Below are positions 41,168 through 50,305 of a stretch of DNA of 61,059 bases, piece after piece. Below the pieces are notes generated by a model. It was not told the DNA's origin. It made no database searches and saw nothing but the letters and a program-made list of their open reading frames with translations. How positions within the stretch are numbered: position 1 is the first letter of the stretch; each line of letters begins with the position of its first letter. Made by a program: the position numbers and the translations under genes. This DNA is from Candidatus Methylopumilus sp. (lineage in GTDB: Bacteria > Pseudomonadota > Gammaproteobacteria > Burkholderiales > Methylophilaceae): positions 1 through 61,059 of the forward strand of contig JAHEEA010000006.1 of assembly GCA_024640945.1 (NCBI GenBank). Reading direction: 5' to 3'.

Positions 41168-41875
41168 TTATGGAGCGAGTGTTTCGCGTTCCATTTCATC
41201 CACTGTCGTATGGCGAACGTCTTTACCCTTCACCATGTACACAACGTACTCGGCAATGTTTTTAGCATGATCACCAATACGTTCAATCGCTTTTGCTACG
41301 AATAGCACTTCAAGTGACATTGAAATTGTGCGCGGATCTTCTAGCATGAAAGTAATCAACTGGCGCATTGCTGCTCGGAATTGCTCATCCACTTGCTCAT
41401 CTTGACGTGCTACATCGACTGTTTTTGTAACATCTAAACGGGCAAATGCATCTAGCGAGGTACGCAACATCTCACGCACTAAGCTAACCATCGTATTAAT
41501 TTCATTAAAACGAGGTTTGTACATGCGATCTGATTCGTAAATTTTTTGAGCAACGCGAGCAATTTTTGTTGCTTCATCGCCAATACGTTCAAGGTCAGTG
41601 ATGGTTTTAACTACCATCATAATCATACGTAAGTCGCCAGCCGCTGGTTGACGACGTGCAATGATATGGCTGCAGTCTTCATCAACTTGCACTTCAAGTG
41701 CATTCACACGGTGATCGGCTTCCATTACTTCCGCGGCAAGTTTTGGGTTAACGCTAACTAGTGACTCTAGTGCGTTTACAATTTGCTGCTCAACCAAGCC
41801 GCCCATTTCAAGTACCTTTGCACGAACTGTTTCAAGTTCAGCATCATATTGCTTAAAAATGTGTTCAGATTGCAT
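41168..41875 (-). CDS. phoU: Phosphate-specific transport regulator PhoU
   Basis: A 235-residue all-helical protein with two PhoU repeats; the family motifs ITDLERIGDEATKIA and KAIERIGDHAKNIAEYV mark the metal-binding E(D)xxxD sites. PhoU links Pst phosphate transport to PhoR signalling. No pst genes lie in the window. Confidence 0.95.
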   Translation of the reverse strand: MQSEHIFKQYDAELETVRAKVLEMGGLVEQQIVNALESLVSVNPKLAAEVMEADHRVNALEVQVDEDCSHIIARRQPAAGDLRMIMMVVKTITDLERIGDEATKIARVAQKIYESDRMYKPRFNEINTMVSLVREMLRTSLDAFARLDVTKTVDVARQDEQVDEQFRAAMRQLITFMLEDPRTISMSLEVLFVAKAIERIGDHAKNIAEYVVYMVKGKDVRHTTVDEMERETLAP

Positions 41876-41983
41876 TGAAAATATCCTTGTTTAATAAAGC
41901 ATGCCATTAAAGGCATTTACCCGAATGTTATAGCTTAATCTTTTTTTGTGACAGTTTTATGTAAAAGCCACAAAAAAATTAAA

Positions 41984-42640
41984 TTAACGTTTGTAGGTTT
42001 TAACACCTTCAGCCGTTGCTAGCAAAAGAACATCTGCTGCACGTGCAGCAAACAAACCATTGGTAACAACACCGACGATTTGATTGATTTTTGCTTCCAT
42101 CTCAACAGGATTGCTGATTGTTAAGCCATGAACATCCAAAATTACATTGCCATTATCTGTCGTAAAATCACGCAATTTAGGTTGGCCGCCTAATTTAACG
42201 AGTTCGCGTGCAACGTGACTGCGTGCCATTGGTAGTACTTCTACAGGCAGTGGAAATTTACCTAATACTGGGACGTATTTGCTTGCGTCACAAATACAAA
42301 TAAAGCTTTTCGCGCAAGCTGCCACGATTTTTTCACGAGTTAATGCACCGCCACCGCCTTTTAGCATGTGAAGGTGTTCTGTAATTTCATCAGCGCCGTC
42401 CACATAAATTTCCATGCCGTCTACTGAATTCAAATCAAATACTTCAATTCCATGAGCGCGAAGGCGTTGAGCTGTTGCTTCTGAGCTAGCTACTGCGCCA
42501 TCAATTTTTGATTTAACTTTTGCAAGTTCATCAATGAAAAAATTAGCAGTTGAGCCAGTGCCCACGCCAATAATTCCGCCTTTAACATAAGAAACAGCCG
42601 CTTGTGCGACCTGTTGTTTTAATTCGTCTTGCGTTGCCAT
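41984..42640 (-). CDS. rpiA: Ribose-5-phosphate isomerase A
   Basis: About 218 residues starting [13 protein letters not shown]; this ATG has AAGGAT upstream and the alternative TTG at 42658 only adds six residues. [24 protein letters not shown] and [12 protein letters not shown] are the phosphate and catalytic motifs. It interconverts ribose-5- and ribulose-5-phosphate; it also serves the ribulose monophosphate cycle in methylotrophs. Confidence 0.96.
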   Translation of the reverse strand: MATQDELKQQVAQAAVSYVKGGIIGVGTGSTANFFIDELAKVKSKIDGAVASSEATAQRLRAHGIEVFDLNSVDGMEIYVDGADEITEHLHMLKGGGGALTREKIVAACAKSFICICDASKYVPVLGKFPLPVEVLPMARSHVARELVKLGGQPKLRDFTTDNGNVILDVHGLTISNPVEMEAKINQIVGVVTNGLFAARAADVLLLATAEGVKTYKR

Positions 42641-42737
42641 GTTCGATTTATCCTTCAATTTGCATAATTAAATTCTTTAATTATGCGTTTTCTTTATAAT
42701 TACAATCTACCCTCAATAATACACTTAGCCAGACTGA

Positions 42738-44249
42738 ATGAAAAACGACTATCTAGAAAAAATTCGTGCAGCAAACGTTTATGACGTTGCTAAAAAAACG
42801 CCGCTGGAATTTCAGCCTAATTTATCCGCACGCCTAGACAACAGAGTTTTGTTAAAACGTGAAGATATGCAGCCTGTGTTTTCTTTCAAAATACGTGGCG
42901 CTTATAACATGATGGCGCACCTTTCTAAGGAAGCACTTGCGCGCGGTGTGATCGCAGCATCTGCTGGTAATCATGCTCAGGGCGTTGCACTTTCTGCGCA
43001 GAAATTAGGTTGTCGTGCAGTCATCGTTATGCCAACAACAACGCCTCAAATTAAAGTGAATGCAGTAAAAAGTCGTGGTGGTGAAGTGGTTTTATTTGGT
43101 GATTCATATTCAGATGCTTATTTGCATGCATTAGAGCTAGAAAAGTCTGAAGGACTGACCTTTGTTCATCCTTATGATGATCCTGAAGTTATCGCGGGGC
43201 AGGGCACGATTGCGATGGAGATTCTGAATGAGCATCCAGAGCCTATCGAGGCCATTTTCTGCTGTGTTGGCGGCGGTGGTTTGCTTGCAGGGATTGCTGC
43301 TTATGTAAAAGCGCTACGTCCAGAAATTAAAGTGATTGGCGTAGAGGCCAATGATGCCGATGCGATGACACAATCATTAAAAGCAGGTAAGCGTCTAATG
43401 CTTGATCAGGTTGGTTTGTTTGCCGACGGCGCCGCTGTTAAGCAGGTTGGTGAGCATACTTTCAAGTTGTGCCAAGAATATGTTGATGAGATGGTTCTGG
43501 TCGACAATGACGCAATTTGTGCCGCTATTAAAGATGTATTTGAAGATACCCGCTCTATTTTAGAGCCTGCTGGTGCACTTGCTGTTGCTGGGATGAAAGA
43601 ATATATCAAGCGTAATAACGTACATGGCAAAACATTCGTTGGTATCGCCTCTGGCGCTAATATGAATTTCGATCGTTTACGTTTTGTTGCTGAGCGAGCT
43701 GAGATTGGTGAGAAACGAGAAGCCGTATTAGCAGTAACGATTCCAGAAAAGCCAGGCTCATTTAAAACTTTCTGCCGTTTATTAAGTGGGCGTAGCATTA
43801 CTGAATTTAATTATCGTTATTCAGATCCTAAGTTTGCCCATATCTTTGTAGGCATTGCGATGAGTAATGCTCAGCAAGTAACAGCGCTTGTTGAGATGCT
43901 GCAAGCACACGATTTGCCTGCTTTGGATTTAACAGATAATGAAGTGGCAAAACTACACCTACGTCATTTGGTTGGCGGCCATGCGCCACAAGCCAAAAAT
44001 GAAGTGTTGTATCGATTTGAATTCCCTGAAAAGCCAGGTGCGCTCATGAATTTCTTAGACACGATGGGGCATGATTGGAATATTAGCTTGTTCCACTATC
44101 GTAATCATGGCGCTGATTACGGCCGCGTATTAGTTGGGATGCAAGTCCCGCCAGAAGATAGAGCCGCTTTTGCAACATTCCTGGAGCAGCTTGGCTACCC
44201 TTATTGGGATGAAAGTAGCAATCCTGCATATCAATTGTTTCTTGGGTAA
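42738..44249 (+). CDS. ilvA: Threonine ammonia-lyase, biosynthetic
   Basis: A 503-residue PLP enzyme: Lys in SFKIRGAYNM, ASAGNHAQGVALSA, and CCVGGGGLLAGIAAYVK, followed by two C-terminal ACT-like regulatory domains (about 325-500, including EKPGSFKTFCRLL and EKPGALMNFL). The two-domain tail is typical of the isoleucine-inhibited enzyme. It makes 2-oxobutanoate for isoleucine. Confidence 0.96.
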   Translation: MKNDYLEKIRAANVYDVAKKTPLEFQPNLSARLDNRVLLKREDMQPVFSFKIRGAYNMMAHLSKEALARGVIAASAGNHAQGVALSAQKLGCRAVIVMPTTTPQIKVNAVKSRGGEVVLFGDSYSDAYLHALELEKSEGLTFVHPYDDPEVIAGQGTIAMEILNEHPEPIEAIFCCVGGGGLLAGIAAYVKALRPEIKVIGVEANDADAMTQSLKAGKRLMLDQVGLFADGAAVKQVGEHTFKLCQEYVDEMVLVDNDAICAAIKDVFEDTRSILEPAGALAVAGMKEYIKRNNVHGKTFVGIASGANMNFDRLRFVAERAEIGEKREAVLAVTIPEKPGSFKTFCRLLSGRSITEFNYRYSDPKFAHIFVGIAMSNAQQVTALVEMLQAHDLPALDLTDNEVAKLHLRHLVGGHAPQAKNEVLYRFEFPEKPGALMNFLDTMGHDWNISLFHYRNHGADYGRVLVGMQVPPEDRAAFATFLEQLGYPYWDESSNPAYQLFLG

Positions 44250-44271
44250 CCCAATTGTAGGTAGGAGAATT

Positions 44272-44285
44272 TCCTGATATCAGGA
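44272..44285. promoter_or_regulatory. 14-bp perfect palindrome upstream of the YVTN propeller gene
   Basis: TCCTGATATCAGGA, a perfect dyad about 90 bases upstream of the next start codon. It could be an operator; nothing else supports a function. Confidence 0.25.
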
Positions 44286-44370
44286 TAGATAGAACTTTTT
44301 GTCCTTCAATGTGGACTAAAATTTGAACTTAAAGATTGCCCCATAAAATTAAATCATAGAAAGTAGATCG

Positions 44371-45420
44371 ATGAAAAAAACTAATATGTTGCTAGGTTTG
44401 TTTCTGGGATTGTTAAGTGCATCAGTAAGCGCTGGTGAGCGTGGAAACGCTTATGTATCTAATCAAGATGGCGGCATTACCGTAATTGATTTAGATACGC
44501 TTGAAGCAACTGGAAATATTGATATTCAAGCAAAAAGTCCTCGTGGTATTGGTGTGACTGAAGATGGTAAATATCTGATTACTGCAAATAAAGACGATGA
44601 CAATATTTCGGTAATCGATCGTGCCAGCGGCCAGCTTGTTAAACACATTAAAGTCGGCAAGAACCCTGAGTTTGTTCGTGTGCACAAGGGCTTAGTGTTC
44701 GTGTCAACCGAGCCTAGCTCAAAAGGCGGTCCTCCACCTAAACCAGGCGAAGTTGCTAAAGAAGATGACGATGATGATGAAAAAATTCCAGCGCGTATTG
44801 CGGTTGTGGATTTGAAAAAAGGTAAGAAGATTCGCGAGATTGTTGGCGGCCCAGAAACTGAAGGCATTGAATTTTCTAAAGACGGTAAGAAATTAATTAT
44901 TACCAATGAGGCTGACAACACGATTACTGTTCACAACTTAGCGACAGGTAAGTTGATTAAATCAGTTTCTACTAAAGCGTATGGCGATCGTCCTCGTGGG
45001 ATTAAAGTTTCACCAGATGGTAGCTACTATGTTTCAACATTAGAGTATGGCAATAAATTTATTGTGCTTGATAAAAACTTTAAAGTAACGCGAACTGTAG
45101 AAACGGGTCAATCTCCATACGGCATTTCTTTTGATCGAAGTGGCGACCGCATTTATGTGGCAAGTTCTAAAGAAAAAGCCATGCAAGTGTATGACGCGAA
45201 AACTTTTGAGAAAATAAAAGATATTCCAACCGGTAATCGTTGCTGGCATTTCAGCTTCACGCCAGATGACAAGCAAATTTTGTTGGCTTGCGGTAAGTCA
45301 GATGCTGTAGTTGTAATCGATATTGAGAAGCTAGAGAAAACTAATGCGATTGCTGATAAAGAAATGCCTTGGGGCGTAATTACTTATCCAAAATCGATGG
45401 GTAGTTTAGATAAGCCTTAA
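44371..45420 (+). CDS. YVTN-type beta-propeller protein of the PQQ-associated family
   Basis: A 349-residue exported protein (signal ...LLSASVSAGERG). Seven repeats of the form ITVIDLDTLE / ISVIDRASGQ / IAVVDLKKGK build a YVTN propeller, as in the family associated with PQQ-dependent catabolism. Residues about 113-150 form an insertion rich in Pro, Lys and Asp (AKEDDDDDEK). Likely periplasmic. PQQ-dependent methanol oxidation would explain its presence, but no PQQ gene is in the window. Confidence 0.75.
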   Translation: MKKTNMLLGLFLGLLSASVSAGERGNAYVSNQDGGITVIDLDTLEATGNIDIQAKSPRGIGVTEDGKYLITANKDDDNISVIDRASGQLVKHIKVGKNPEFVRVHKGLVFVSTEPSSKGGPPPKPGEVAKEDDDDDEKIPARIAVVDLKKGKKIREIVGGPETEGIEFSKDGKKLIITNEADNTITVHNLATGKLIKSVSTKAYGDRPRGIKVSPDGSYYVSTLEYGNKFIVLDKNFKVTRTVETGQSPYGISFDRSGDRIYVASSKEKAMQVYDAKTFEKIKDIPTGNRCWHFSFTPDDKQILLACGKSDAVVVIDIEKLEKTNAIADKEMPWGVITYPKSMGSLDKP

Positions 45421-45441
45421 TTTTAGATGACGTTTTGAAAT

Positions 45442-45471
45442 AAAAAAGCCCCGAGATTTCGGGGCTTTTTT
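45442..45471. terminator. Bidirectional terminator between propeller and EVE genes
   Basis: AAAAAAGCCCCGA / TCGGGGCTTTTTT stem-loop between convergent genes. Confidence 0.9.
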
Positions 45472-45475
45472 ATTG

Positions 45476-45931
45476 TTACAGTAATTTATTAATGATTTCC
45501 CAGTCTCTAGGATCAACTGGTGTAATAGAAAGGCGATTGCCACGCTGTAAAATTTTTAGGTTGGCAAGATCAGGATTTTCGCGCATTTCTTTCAAGCTAA
45601 GTAGGCGTGTTTTTTTAACGAGTTTTACATCCACATTAAACCAGCGAGGGCTCTCAGGCGTGGCTTTGGGATCGTAATATTTATGACCTTCAATAAACTG
45701 TAAACGGTCAGGATAGGCGAGGGTAGATACCTCACATATTCCAACAATTCCAGGCTCCGCACAGTTTGAGTGATAAAACAAAACACCATCGCCCACCTTC
45801 ATTTGGTCGCGCATAAAATTACGTGCTTGATAATTACGTACGCCATACCAATCAACGGATTGATCAGGAAACCCAGCGAGATCATCAATTGAAACATCAG
45901 CAGGTTCAGACTTCATTAACCAATAACGCAT
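45476..45931 (-). CDS. EVE domain protein
   Basis: About 151 residues starting MRYWLMKSEPADVSIDDL after AAAGGAATAAAA. WYGVRNYQARNFMRDQMKVG and GVLFYHSNCAEPGIVGICEV match the EVE fold, a PUA-like domain that recognises modified bases. Usually a housekeeping single-copy gene in proteobacteria; substrate unknown. Confidence 0.9.
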   Translation of the reverse strand: MRYWLMKSEPADVSIDDLAGFPDQSVDWYGVRNYQARNFMRDQMKVGDGVLFYHSNCAEPGIVGICEVSTLAYPDRLQFIEGHKYYDPKATPESPRWFNVDVKLVKKTRLLSLKEMRENPDLANLKILQRGNRLSITPVDPRDWEIINKLL

Positions 45932-46004
45932 TTTTATTCCTTTAAACAACTTTTATTCAAATATACTCGTATCATAACCTGACTTAATATTAAAAAAGAG
46001 GCTG

Positions 46005-46367
46005 ATGATGGCAAAAAATGTATTAGGCACTACCTTGCAAACTTGCAGTCTTGACCCCTTAACAGGATTTACCAGAACAGGTTGTTGTGAAACTGGACCG
46101 CAAGATAATGGGAGTCATACAGTTTGTGCACAGGTCACCGAAGAATTCTTAATTTTTTCTGCAAGCAAGGGTAATGATTTAACGACACCACGCCCTGAAT
46201 ACGGATTTGAAGGCCTACAGCCGGGTGATCGATGGTGTTTATGTGCATCTCGTTGGCATGAAGCCGCAGAGGCTGGATTTGCCCCGCCTGTCATTCTAGA
46301 AGCAACTCATGAAAAGTGCCTGGAAAGAGTGAGTTTGGCAGATCTGAAGTATCACGAATTAAGATAA
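46005..46367 (+). CDS. DUF2237 family protein
   Basis: A 120-residue protein: NVLGTTLQTCSLDPLTGFTR, GSHTVCAQVTEEFL and PGDRWCLCASRWHEA match DUF2237. Conserved cysteines and the CLCASRW motif are present. Function unknown. ATG-ATG start after GAGG; 46008 is equally possible. Confidence 0.85.
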   Translation: MMAKNVLGTTLQTCSLDPLTGFTRTGCCETGPQDNGSHTVCAQVTEEFLIFSASKGNDLTTPRPEYGFEGLQPGDRWCLCASRWHEAAEAGFAPPVILEATHEKCLERVSLADLKYHELR

Positions 46368-46374
46368 AAATAAG

Positions 46375-46555
46375 GGGAGTTCCCCGCAGGTGTAACCTAG
46401 GCTGGCATCCTGAACCAAAAAGGCTCAAGTGGTAACAATCTAGAGTTCATTAGGCGCACCCGCAGTGGAGCGTGCTCACAGTAACTCGAATGATCGAAAC
46501 CGATGCGAAGACTAGTTCAAGGAATATATAACCTAAATCGCACCGCGGGGAACAA
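46375..46555 (-). ncRNA. ssrS: 6S RNA
   Basis: Just downstream of zapA on the same strand. The two ends pair (GTTCCCCGC near 46550 and GCGGGGAAC near 46383), and the interior contains the open-bubble promoter-mimic arrangement. zapB-zapA-ssrS is the conserved order in proteobacteria. 6S RNA sequesters sigma-70 RNA polymerase in stationary phase. Exact ends are approximate. Confidence 0.85.
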
Positions 46556-46608
46556 AGCGAACTATATCGTATTTAAGGCTGGAAATTTAAGAATTAGTTC
46601 TTGAGGAT

Positions 46609-46914
46609 TTAGAACAAATTATTTTGTTCAGCGATTGCTGTATCAATTTGCTGCTGCATATCAAGCACGCGTTTTCTAGCATCACCTAAATTAACGCCAC
46701 CACTTCTTGTCGTTAGTAATTCATGCGCTAAATTAAGTGCGGCCATAATGGCAATGCGCTCAACGCCGATGACCTTGCCAGTATCGCGAATATCACGCAT
46801 TTTTTTATCAAGATAACTTACTGCGGTGAGTAAGCCTTCGCGCTCATCATCAGTGCAGGAGACTTTAAATTCCCTGCCCATAATATTGACATCAACGCCC
46901 TTTACTTCACTCAT
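46609..46914 (-). CDS. zapA: Cell division protein ZapA
   Basis: A 101-residue protein: VDVNIMGREFKVSCTDDERE, LLTAVSYLDKKMRDIR and a C-terminal coiled coil, as in ZapA, which bundles FtsZ filaments. Overlaps the upstream zapB-like gene by 4 bases. Confidence 0.93.
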   Translation of the reverse strand: MSEVKGVDVNIMGREFKVSCTDDEREGLLTAVSYLDKKMRDIRDTGKVIGVERIAIMAALNLAHELLTTRSGGVNLGDARKRVLDMQQQIDTAIAEQNNLF

Positions 46915-47111
46915 AAACTAGCCTCTGGCAATTGATCAAGCAGGGTTTCTAATTTCTCGCTGGCCTGTTGCATTTGTGCTTTAAGCAGACGAGCTTCGTC
47001 TTGCGCAAGCGCAAGCGATTGTCGTAATTCAAGATTATCTTTTCGCACAGATTGGGTCAAAACCACTAATTGCGAAATCTTATCTTCTAAAGCTTTTAAG
47101 TCAGCATCCAT
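46911..47111 (-). CDS. ZapB-like coiled-coil protein
   Basis: A 66-residue, almost entirely coiled-coil protein (LKALEDKISQLVVLTQSVRK ... LDQLPEASL). Its position immediately before zapA, with a 4-base overlap, is characteristic of the short TIGR02449/ZapB-like family. Likely a division accessory. Confidence 0.8.
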   Translation of the reverse strand: MDADLKALEDKISQLVVLTQSVRKDNLELRQSLALAQDEARLLKAQMQQASEKLETLLDQLPEASL

Positions 47112-47234
47112 GCACTAACTATAATTGTTAAATCCCTGTCTAGTCAACTGCTAAGCGTTAATTCTGAAAGTTTTACAAGATGTTACATCGCTAGCCAGTT
47201 TTAAAAAGACTCAGCCTTCGAGGTCTAAATCCGA

Positions 47235-47240
47235 TATAAT
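47235..47240 (+). promoter_or_regulatory. -10 box of the cobalamin-uptake operon promoter
   Basis: Perfect TATAAT ending 12 bases before the riboswitch; the -35 region is weak. Confidence 0.5.
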
Positions 47241-47251
47241 GTTGATTAAGT

Positions 47252-47450
47252 TGATAGGTGCCGAGATTGCTTTTCAGCAACAAGGTGAAACTGGGAAATA
47301 GGTGCGTTTTTAGTTATCACTAAACACAATTCCTGTACTGCCCCCGCAACGGTAAGTGATTGTAGGTTTGCAATATGCCACTGAATATTCTTTATTTGGG
47401 AAGGCGCAAATCATATCCTCACAAGTCCGGAGACCGGCCTAGCAACCTAA
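47252..47450 (+). promoter_or_regulatory. Cobalamin (AdoCbl) riboswitch
   Basis: Contains TAGGTGCC at its start, the core CTGCCCCCGCAACGGTAAG, GCCACTG, GGGAAGGC, and the B12 box AAGTCCGGAGACCGGCC. It lies upstream of a BtuB-like receptor, where AdoCbl binding represses expression. About 150 bases between riboswitch and ATG contain repeated AATCTCACGCT segments that may form the expression platform. Confidence 0.95.
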
Positions 47451-47607
47451 GCATAGAAATGCCGCGGGGTGACGGTTTCTGGGCGCGAAGATTCATAAAG
47501 AATCTCACGCTTAATAACTCTGAATCAATAAAAAATAATCTCACGCTCGGTATTCTCTATTTGTTAATTGGCGCACGGGGACGTACGTCATGATTAGGGA
47601 ATGAATA

Positions 47608-49665
47608 ATGAAAAAAACGACCATATCAAGCCTCATAAGCTTGCTTCTTAGTACGCCTGCATTCGCAGCAACCACCATGATTAACGCCGATGATGTCGTG
47701 GTGACTGCATCTAGAGTTCATGAAAATATTCAGAATGTTGCAGCAAATTTACAAGTCATTACACGCGAACAAATAAGTGAATTAAATTCAAGTTCAATTC
47801 CACAAATCCTCTCTCAGATAGGTGGTCTAAACATTTCAGGTGTTGCGCTAGGTCAGTTTAATAGAGGCGCAATAGTTGATATTGGTGGGTATGGAGCAAC
47901 TAGCGGCAGTACAACACTTGTACTTATTAATGGTCAGAGAATTAGCCCGATTGATTCGGCAGCTGTTCCATGGGAAATTATTCCAATCGGGTCAATTGAT
48001 AGAATAGAAATTCTCAAAGGCGGTGCTGGGGTTCAATATGGGGATCGTGCTGTTGGTGGTGTGATTAATATTGTTACTAACGAGAGTCAAAATGCCATCA
48101 ATCAAGCATCTGTAACTTTTGGTAGCTTTGGTACGAAAGCAGCAAGTGCAGTTTTTCAAAACAAATACAACGACACATTATTTAAAGTCTCGGGTAGTGC
48201 CAATCATTCAGATGGGTGGCGGCAAAATACTGAGTCGGATCAATATTCATTAGATGCACGCGTAACTCAGTATTTTGATAAAAATTCGGTTTATTTGGAA
48301 GTGTTCGGTAACCATAATAAGAATGAGACTCCAGGCGCTGTCATAGCTCCGGTTGGCAATGGTAATCCGCGGACTGTGAAATGTGACATTTATAGTTGCT
48401 TTGTTGGATCGTACAATAAATATGACAACTATGGAGTGGGATTCGGAGCTGTTTTTGATTTTAAAAATCACATAAAGTTTGAAGGTGATTTTTCATATAA
48501 AAATACAAAATCTGAATTCTTTAAAAATGGTGATAATCAAGGAGACCCCTTAAATGATTATGCCTTATATAATCCTCCTCAATACTTTCCTTACAATGCC
48601 AACTATAGCCGTTGGCGTATGGATTTTTCGCCTCGCTTAAAAATAGACCTGGAAAAATTAGGTGACTTAATAGTTGGGTATGATTATGGGCGCTCTTCTG
48701 GTTCTCAAGATGATCAGGGGGTGATGAATGACTATACATCTATAACAAAATCTAGTGCTTCCTTGACTAATAATTCTATTTATTTAAGCCATAGATTTGC
48801 TATAAAAGAGAATTTGGATTTATTGGCTGGATTCAGAAGAGAAGCTCAAAGTGTGAGCGCCAAAGATGATGATGGTAATGAATTATCGAATGCACACAAA
48901 ACCACATCTGCTAATGCATGGGAATTAGCCTTAAATTATAAATTTTCTGAATCACAGAAGATTTATGCTAAATATTCTCAAGCATTTCGTTTTCCCAATA
49001 TTGATGAATTTTGGGGTTATGAGGGTTATACAAGAACGTTTGTTGGTGGAATAATTAATCCTCAAATCGATCGCACCGCCGAAATTGGCTCTAGTTTTGT
49101 TTTGATTAATACTCAGTTCACAACTTCTATCTTTCATACAAGAACGGAAGATGAAATCCGATATCAAGTGGCTACTGGAAAAAACATAAATGATGCTAAT
49201 CTAATTGAGAGAAAAGGTGTTTATTTGAGCACCAATTCTTCTATTAGCGACAAATTAAGTTTATATACCAATTCCAAATTTCAAGATGCTTCTTATATTA
49301 ACGGTCCGTATGATGGCAAATCTCATGATTTAGTGCCTAATTTTTTAATAAACGCTCGATTAAATTACAAGGTTGATAACGAATTGTCGTTTGGGCTCGT
49401 TTCTAATTACGTGGGCAGCCAATACTATGACGGAGCCAATGATAAATCCGCATACAAAAAGATGCCGTCTTACCTAGTGACTGATTTATATGCTAGTAAG
49501 AAAATTAATCAATGGGATCTAAGACTAACAGTAAGAAACATTGCTAATGAAAACTACTCTACTTATGGAGGGTATCAGGATAAGGGTGCATCTTTTTATA
49601 AAGGATATTATTACTATCCAAGTGATCCAAGGTCTTTATTTGCAACTCTTAGCTATAATTTTTAA
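47608..49665 (+). CDS. btuB: TonB-dependent vitamin B12 receptor BtuB-like
   Basis: A 685-residue outer-membrane receptor. Signal peptide ends at TPAFAAT; the TonB box/plug begins DDVVVTASRVHENI, with RIEILKGGAGVQYGDRAVGG, and the barrel ends LFATLSYNF. The upstream cobalamin riboswitch and downstream BtuM and CobC homologues support cobalamin as substrate. ATG after AGGGAATGAATA. Confidence 0.92.
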   Translation: MKKTTISSLISLLLSTPAFAATTMINADDVVVTASRVHENIQNVAANLQVITREQISELNSSSIPQILSQIGGLNISGVALGQFNRGAIVDIGGYGATSGSTTLVLINGQRISPIDSAAVPWEIIPIGSIDRIEILKGGAGVQYGDRAVGGVINIVTNESQNAINQASVTFGSFGTKAASAVFQNKYNDTLFKVSGSANHSDGWRQNTESDQYSLDARVTQYFDKNSVYLEVFGNHNKNETPGAVIAPVGNGNPRTVKCDIYSCFVGSYNKYDNYGVGFGAVFDFKNHIKFEGDFSYKNTKSEFFKNGDNQGDPLNDYALYNPPQYFPYNANYSRWRMDFSPRLKIDLEKLGDLIVGYDYGRSSGSQDDQGVMNDYTSITKSSASLTNNSIYLSHRFAIKENLDLLAGFRREAQSVSAKDDDGNELSNAHKTTSANAWELALNYKFSESQKIYAKYSQAFRFPNIDEFWGYEGYTRTFVGGIINPQIDRTAEIGSSFVLINTQFTTSIFHTRTEDEIRYQVATGKNINDANLIERKGVYLSTNSSISDKLSLYTNSKFQDASYINGPYDGKSHDLVPNFLINARLNYKVDNELSFGLVSNYVGSQYYDGANDKSAYKKMPSYLVTDLYASKKINQWDLRLTVRNIANENYSTYGGYQDKGASFYKGYYYYPSDPRSLFATLSYNF

Positions 49666-49747
49666 TAACAATAAATCAAGCTAACCCTTGTCCGACAAAA
49701 ACACTCGGATAAAGGTTACAATATCGTTAAATATTAAAGGGGTTTTT

Positions 49748-50305
49748 ATGTTTTCAACTAAACAGAATTCAATCTTGATTAGCTTGGTGCTTATCGCACT
49801 AATCTTATTAACACGCACAAATCATTTTGGCAGTAGTGTTTTCCTCCCTGATGCAACACTTGCTGCGCTATTCTTTGGTGGTTTGATGATGAAGAATATC
49901 CGTTGGTTTGCACTAGCGATGGTTGCAGCAGTCGGAATGGATTTTTATGCTTTAGGCTTCGCTGGTGTTTCTGATTACTGCATGTCTCTAGGCTACTGGG
50001 GTTTAATCCCGACTTATGCAGTTGTTTGGGGTGCAGGTCGTTGGTTGGCTAAACAACAAAAGCCATTTGCACTATCAAACTACATTGCAACAGCTTGGGT
50101 AGCGACTAGCGTTGCCTTCGTAATGTCTAACGCATTTTGGTATGTATTTTCAGACAAAGTAAATACATTAAGCGTTGTTGAATTTTCACAACGTGTTGCT
50201 AAATATTACACACCATATTTAAGTCACACTGTTGTTTATCTTGGCTTGGCATGGCTTGCTTATGGCGCAATCAAAAGCCTTTCATACAAAAAACAAGCAG
50301 CTTAA
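49748..50305 (+). CDS. btuM: BtuM-like cobalamin transporter (solitary ECF S-component)
   Basis: A 185-residue protein with about six membrane helices, beginning MFSTKQNSILISLVLIALIL after TAAAGGGG. It resembles BtuM, a stand-alone S-component that takes up cobalamin in betaproteobacteria such as Thiobacillus denitrificans, in which a Cys coordinates cobalt. A cysteine is present here at position 78 (GVSDYCMSLGYW). Lies 80 bases after btuB and converges with the CobC-like gene. Family call rests on context and Cys; I could not align it. Confidence 0.8.
   Translation: MFSTKQNSILISLVLIALILLTRTNHFGSSVFLPDATLAALFFGGLMMKNIRWFALAMVAAVGMDFYALGFAGVSDYCMSLGYWGLIPTYAVVWGAGRWLAKQQKPFALSNYIATAWVATSVAFVMSNAFWYVFSDKVNTLSVVEFSQRVAKYYTPYLSHTVVYLGLAWLAYGAIKSLSYKKQAA

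Noticed and set aside
47375-47593. 72-codon frame upstream of btuB
   Set aside because: It overlaps the cobalamin riboswitch core and has no protein-like features.
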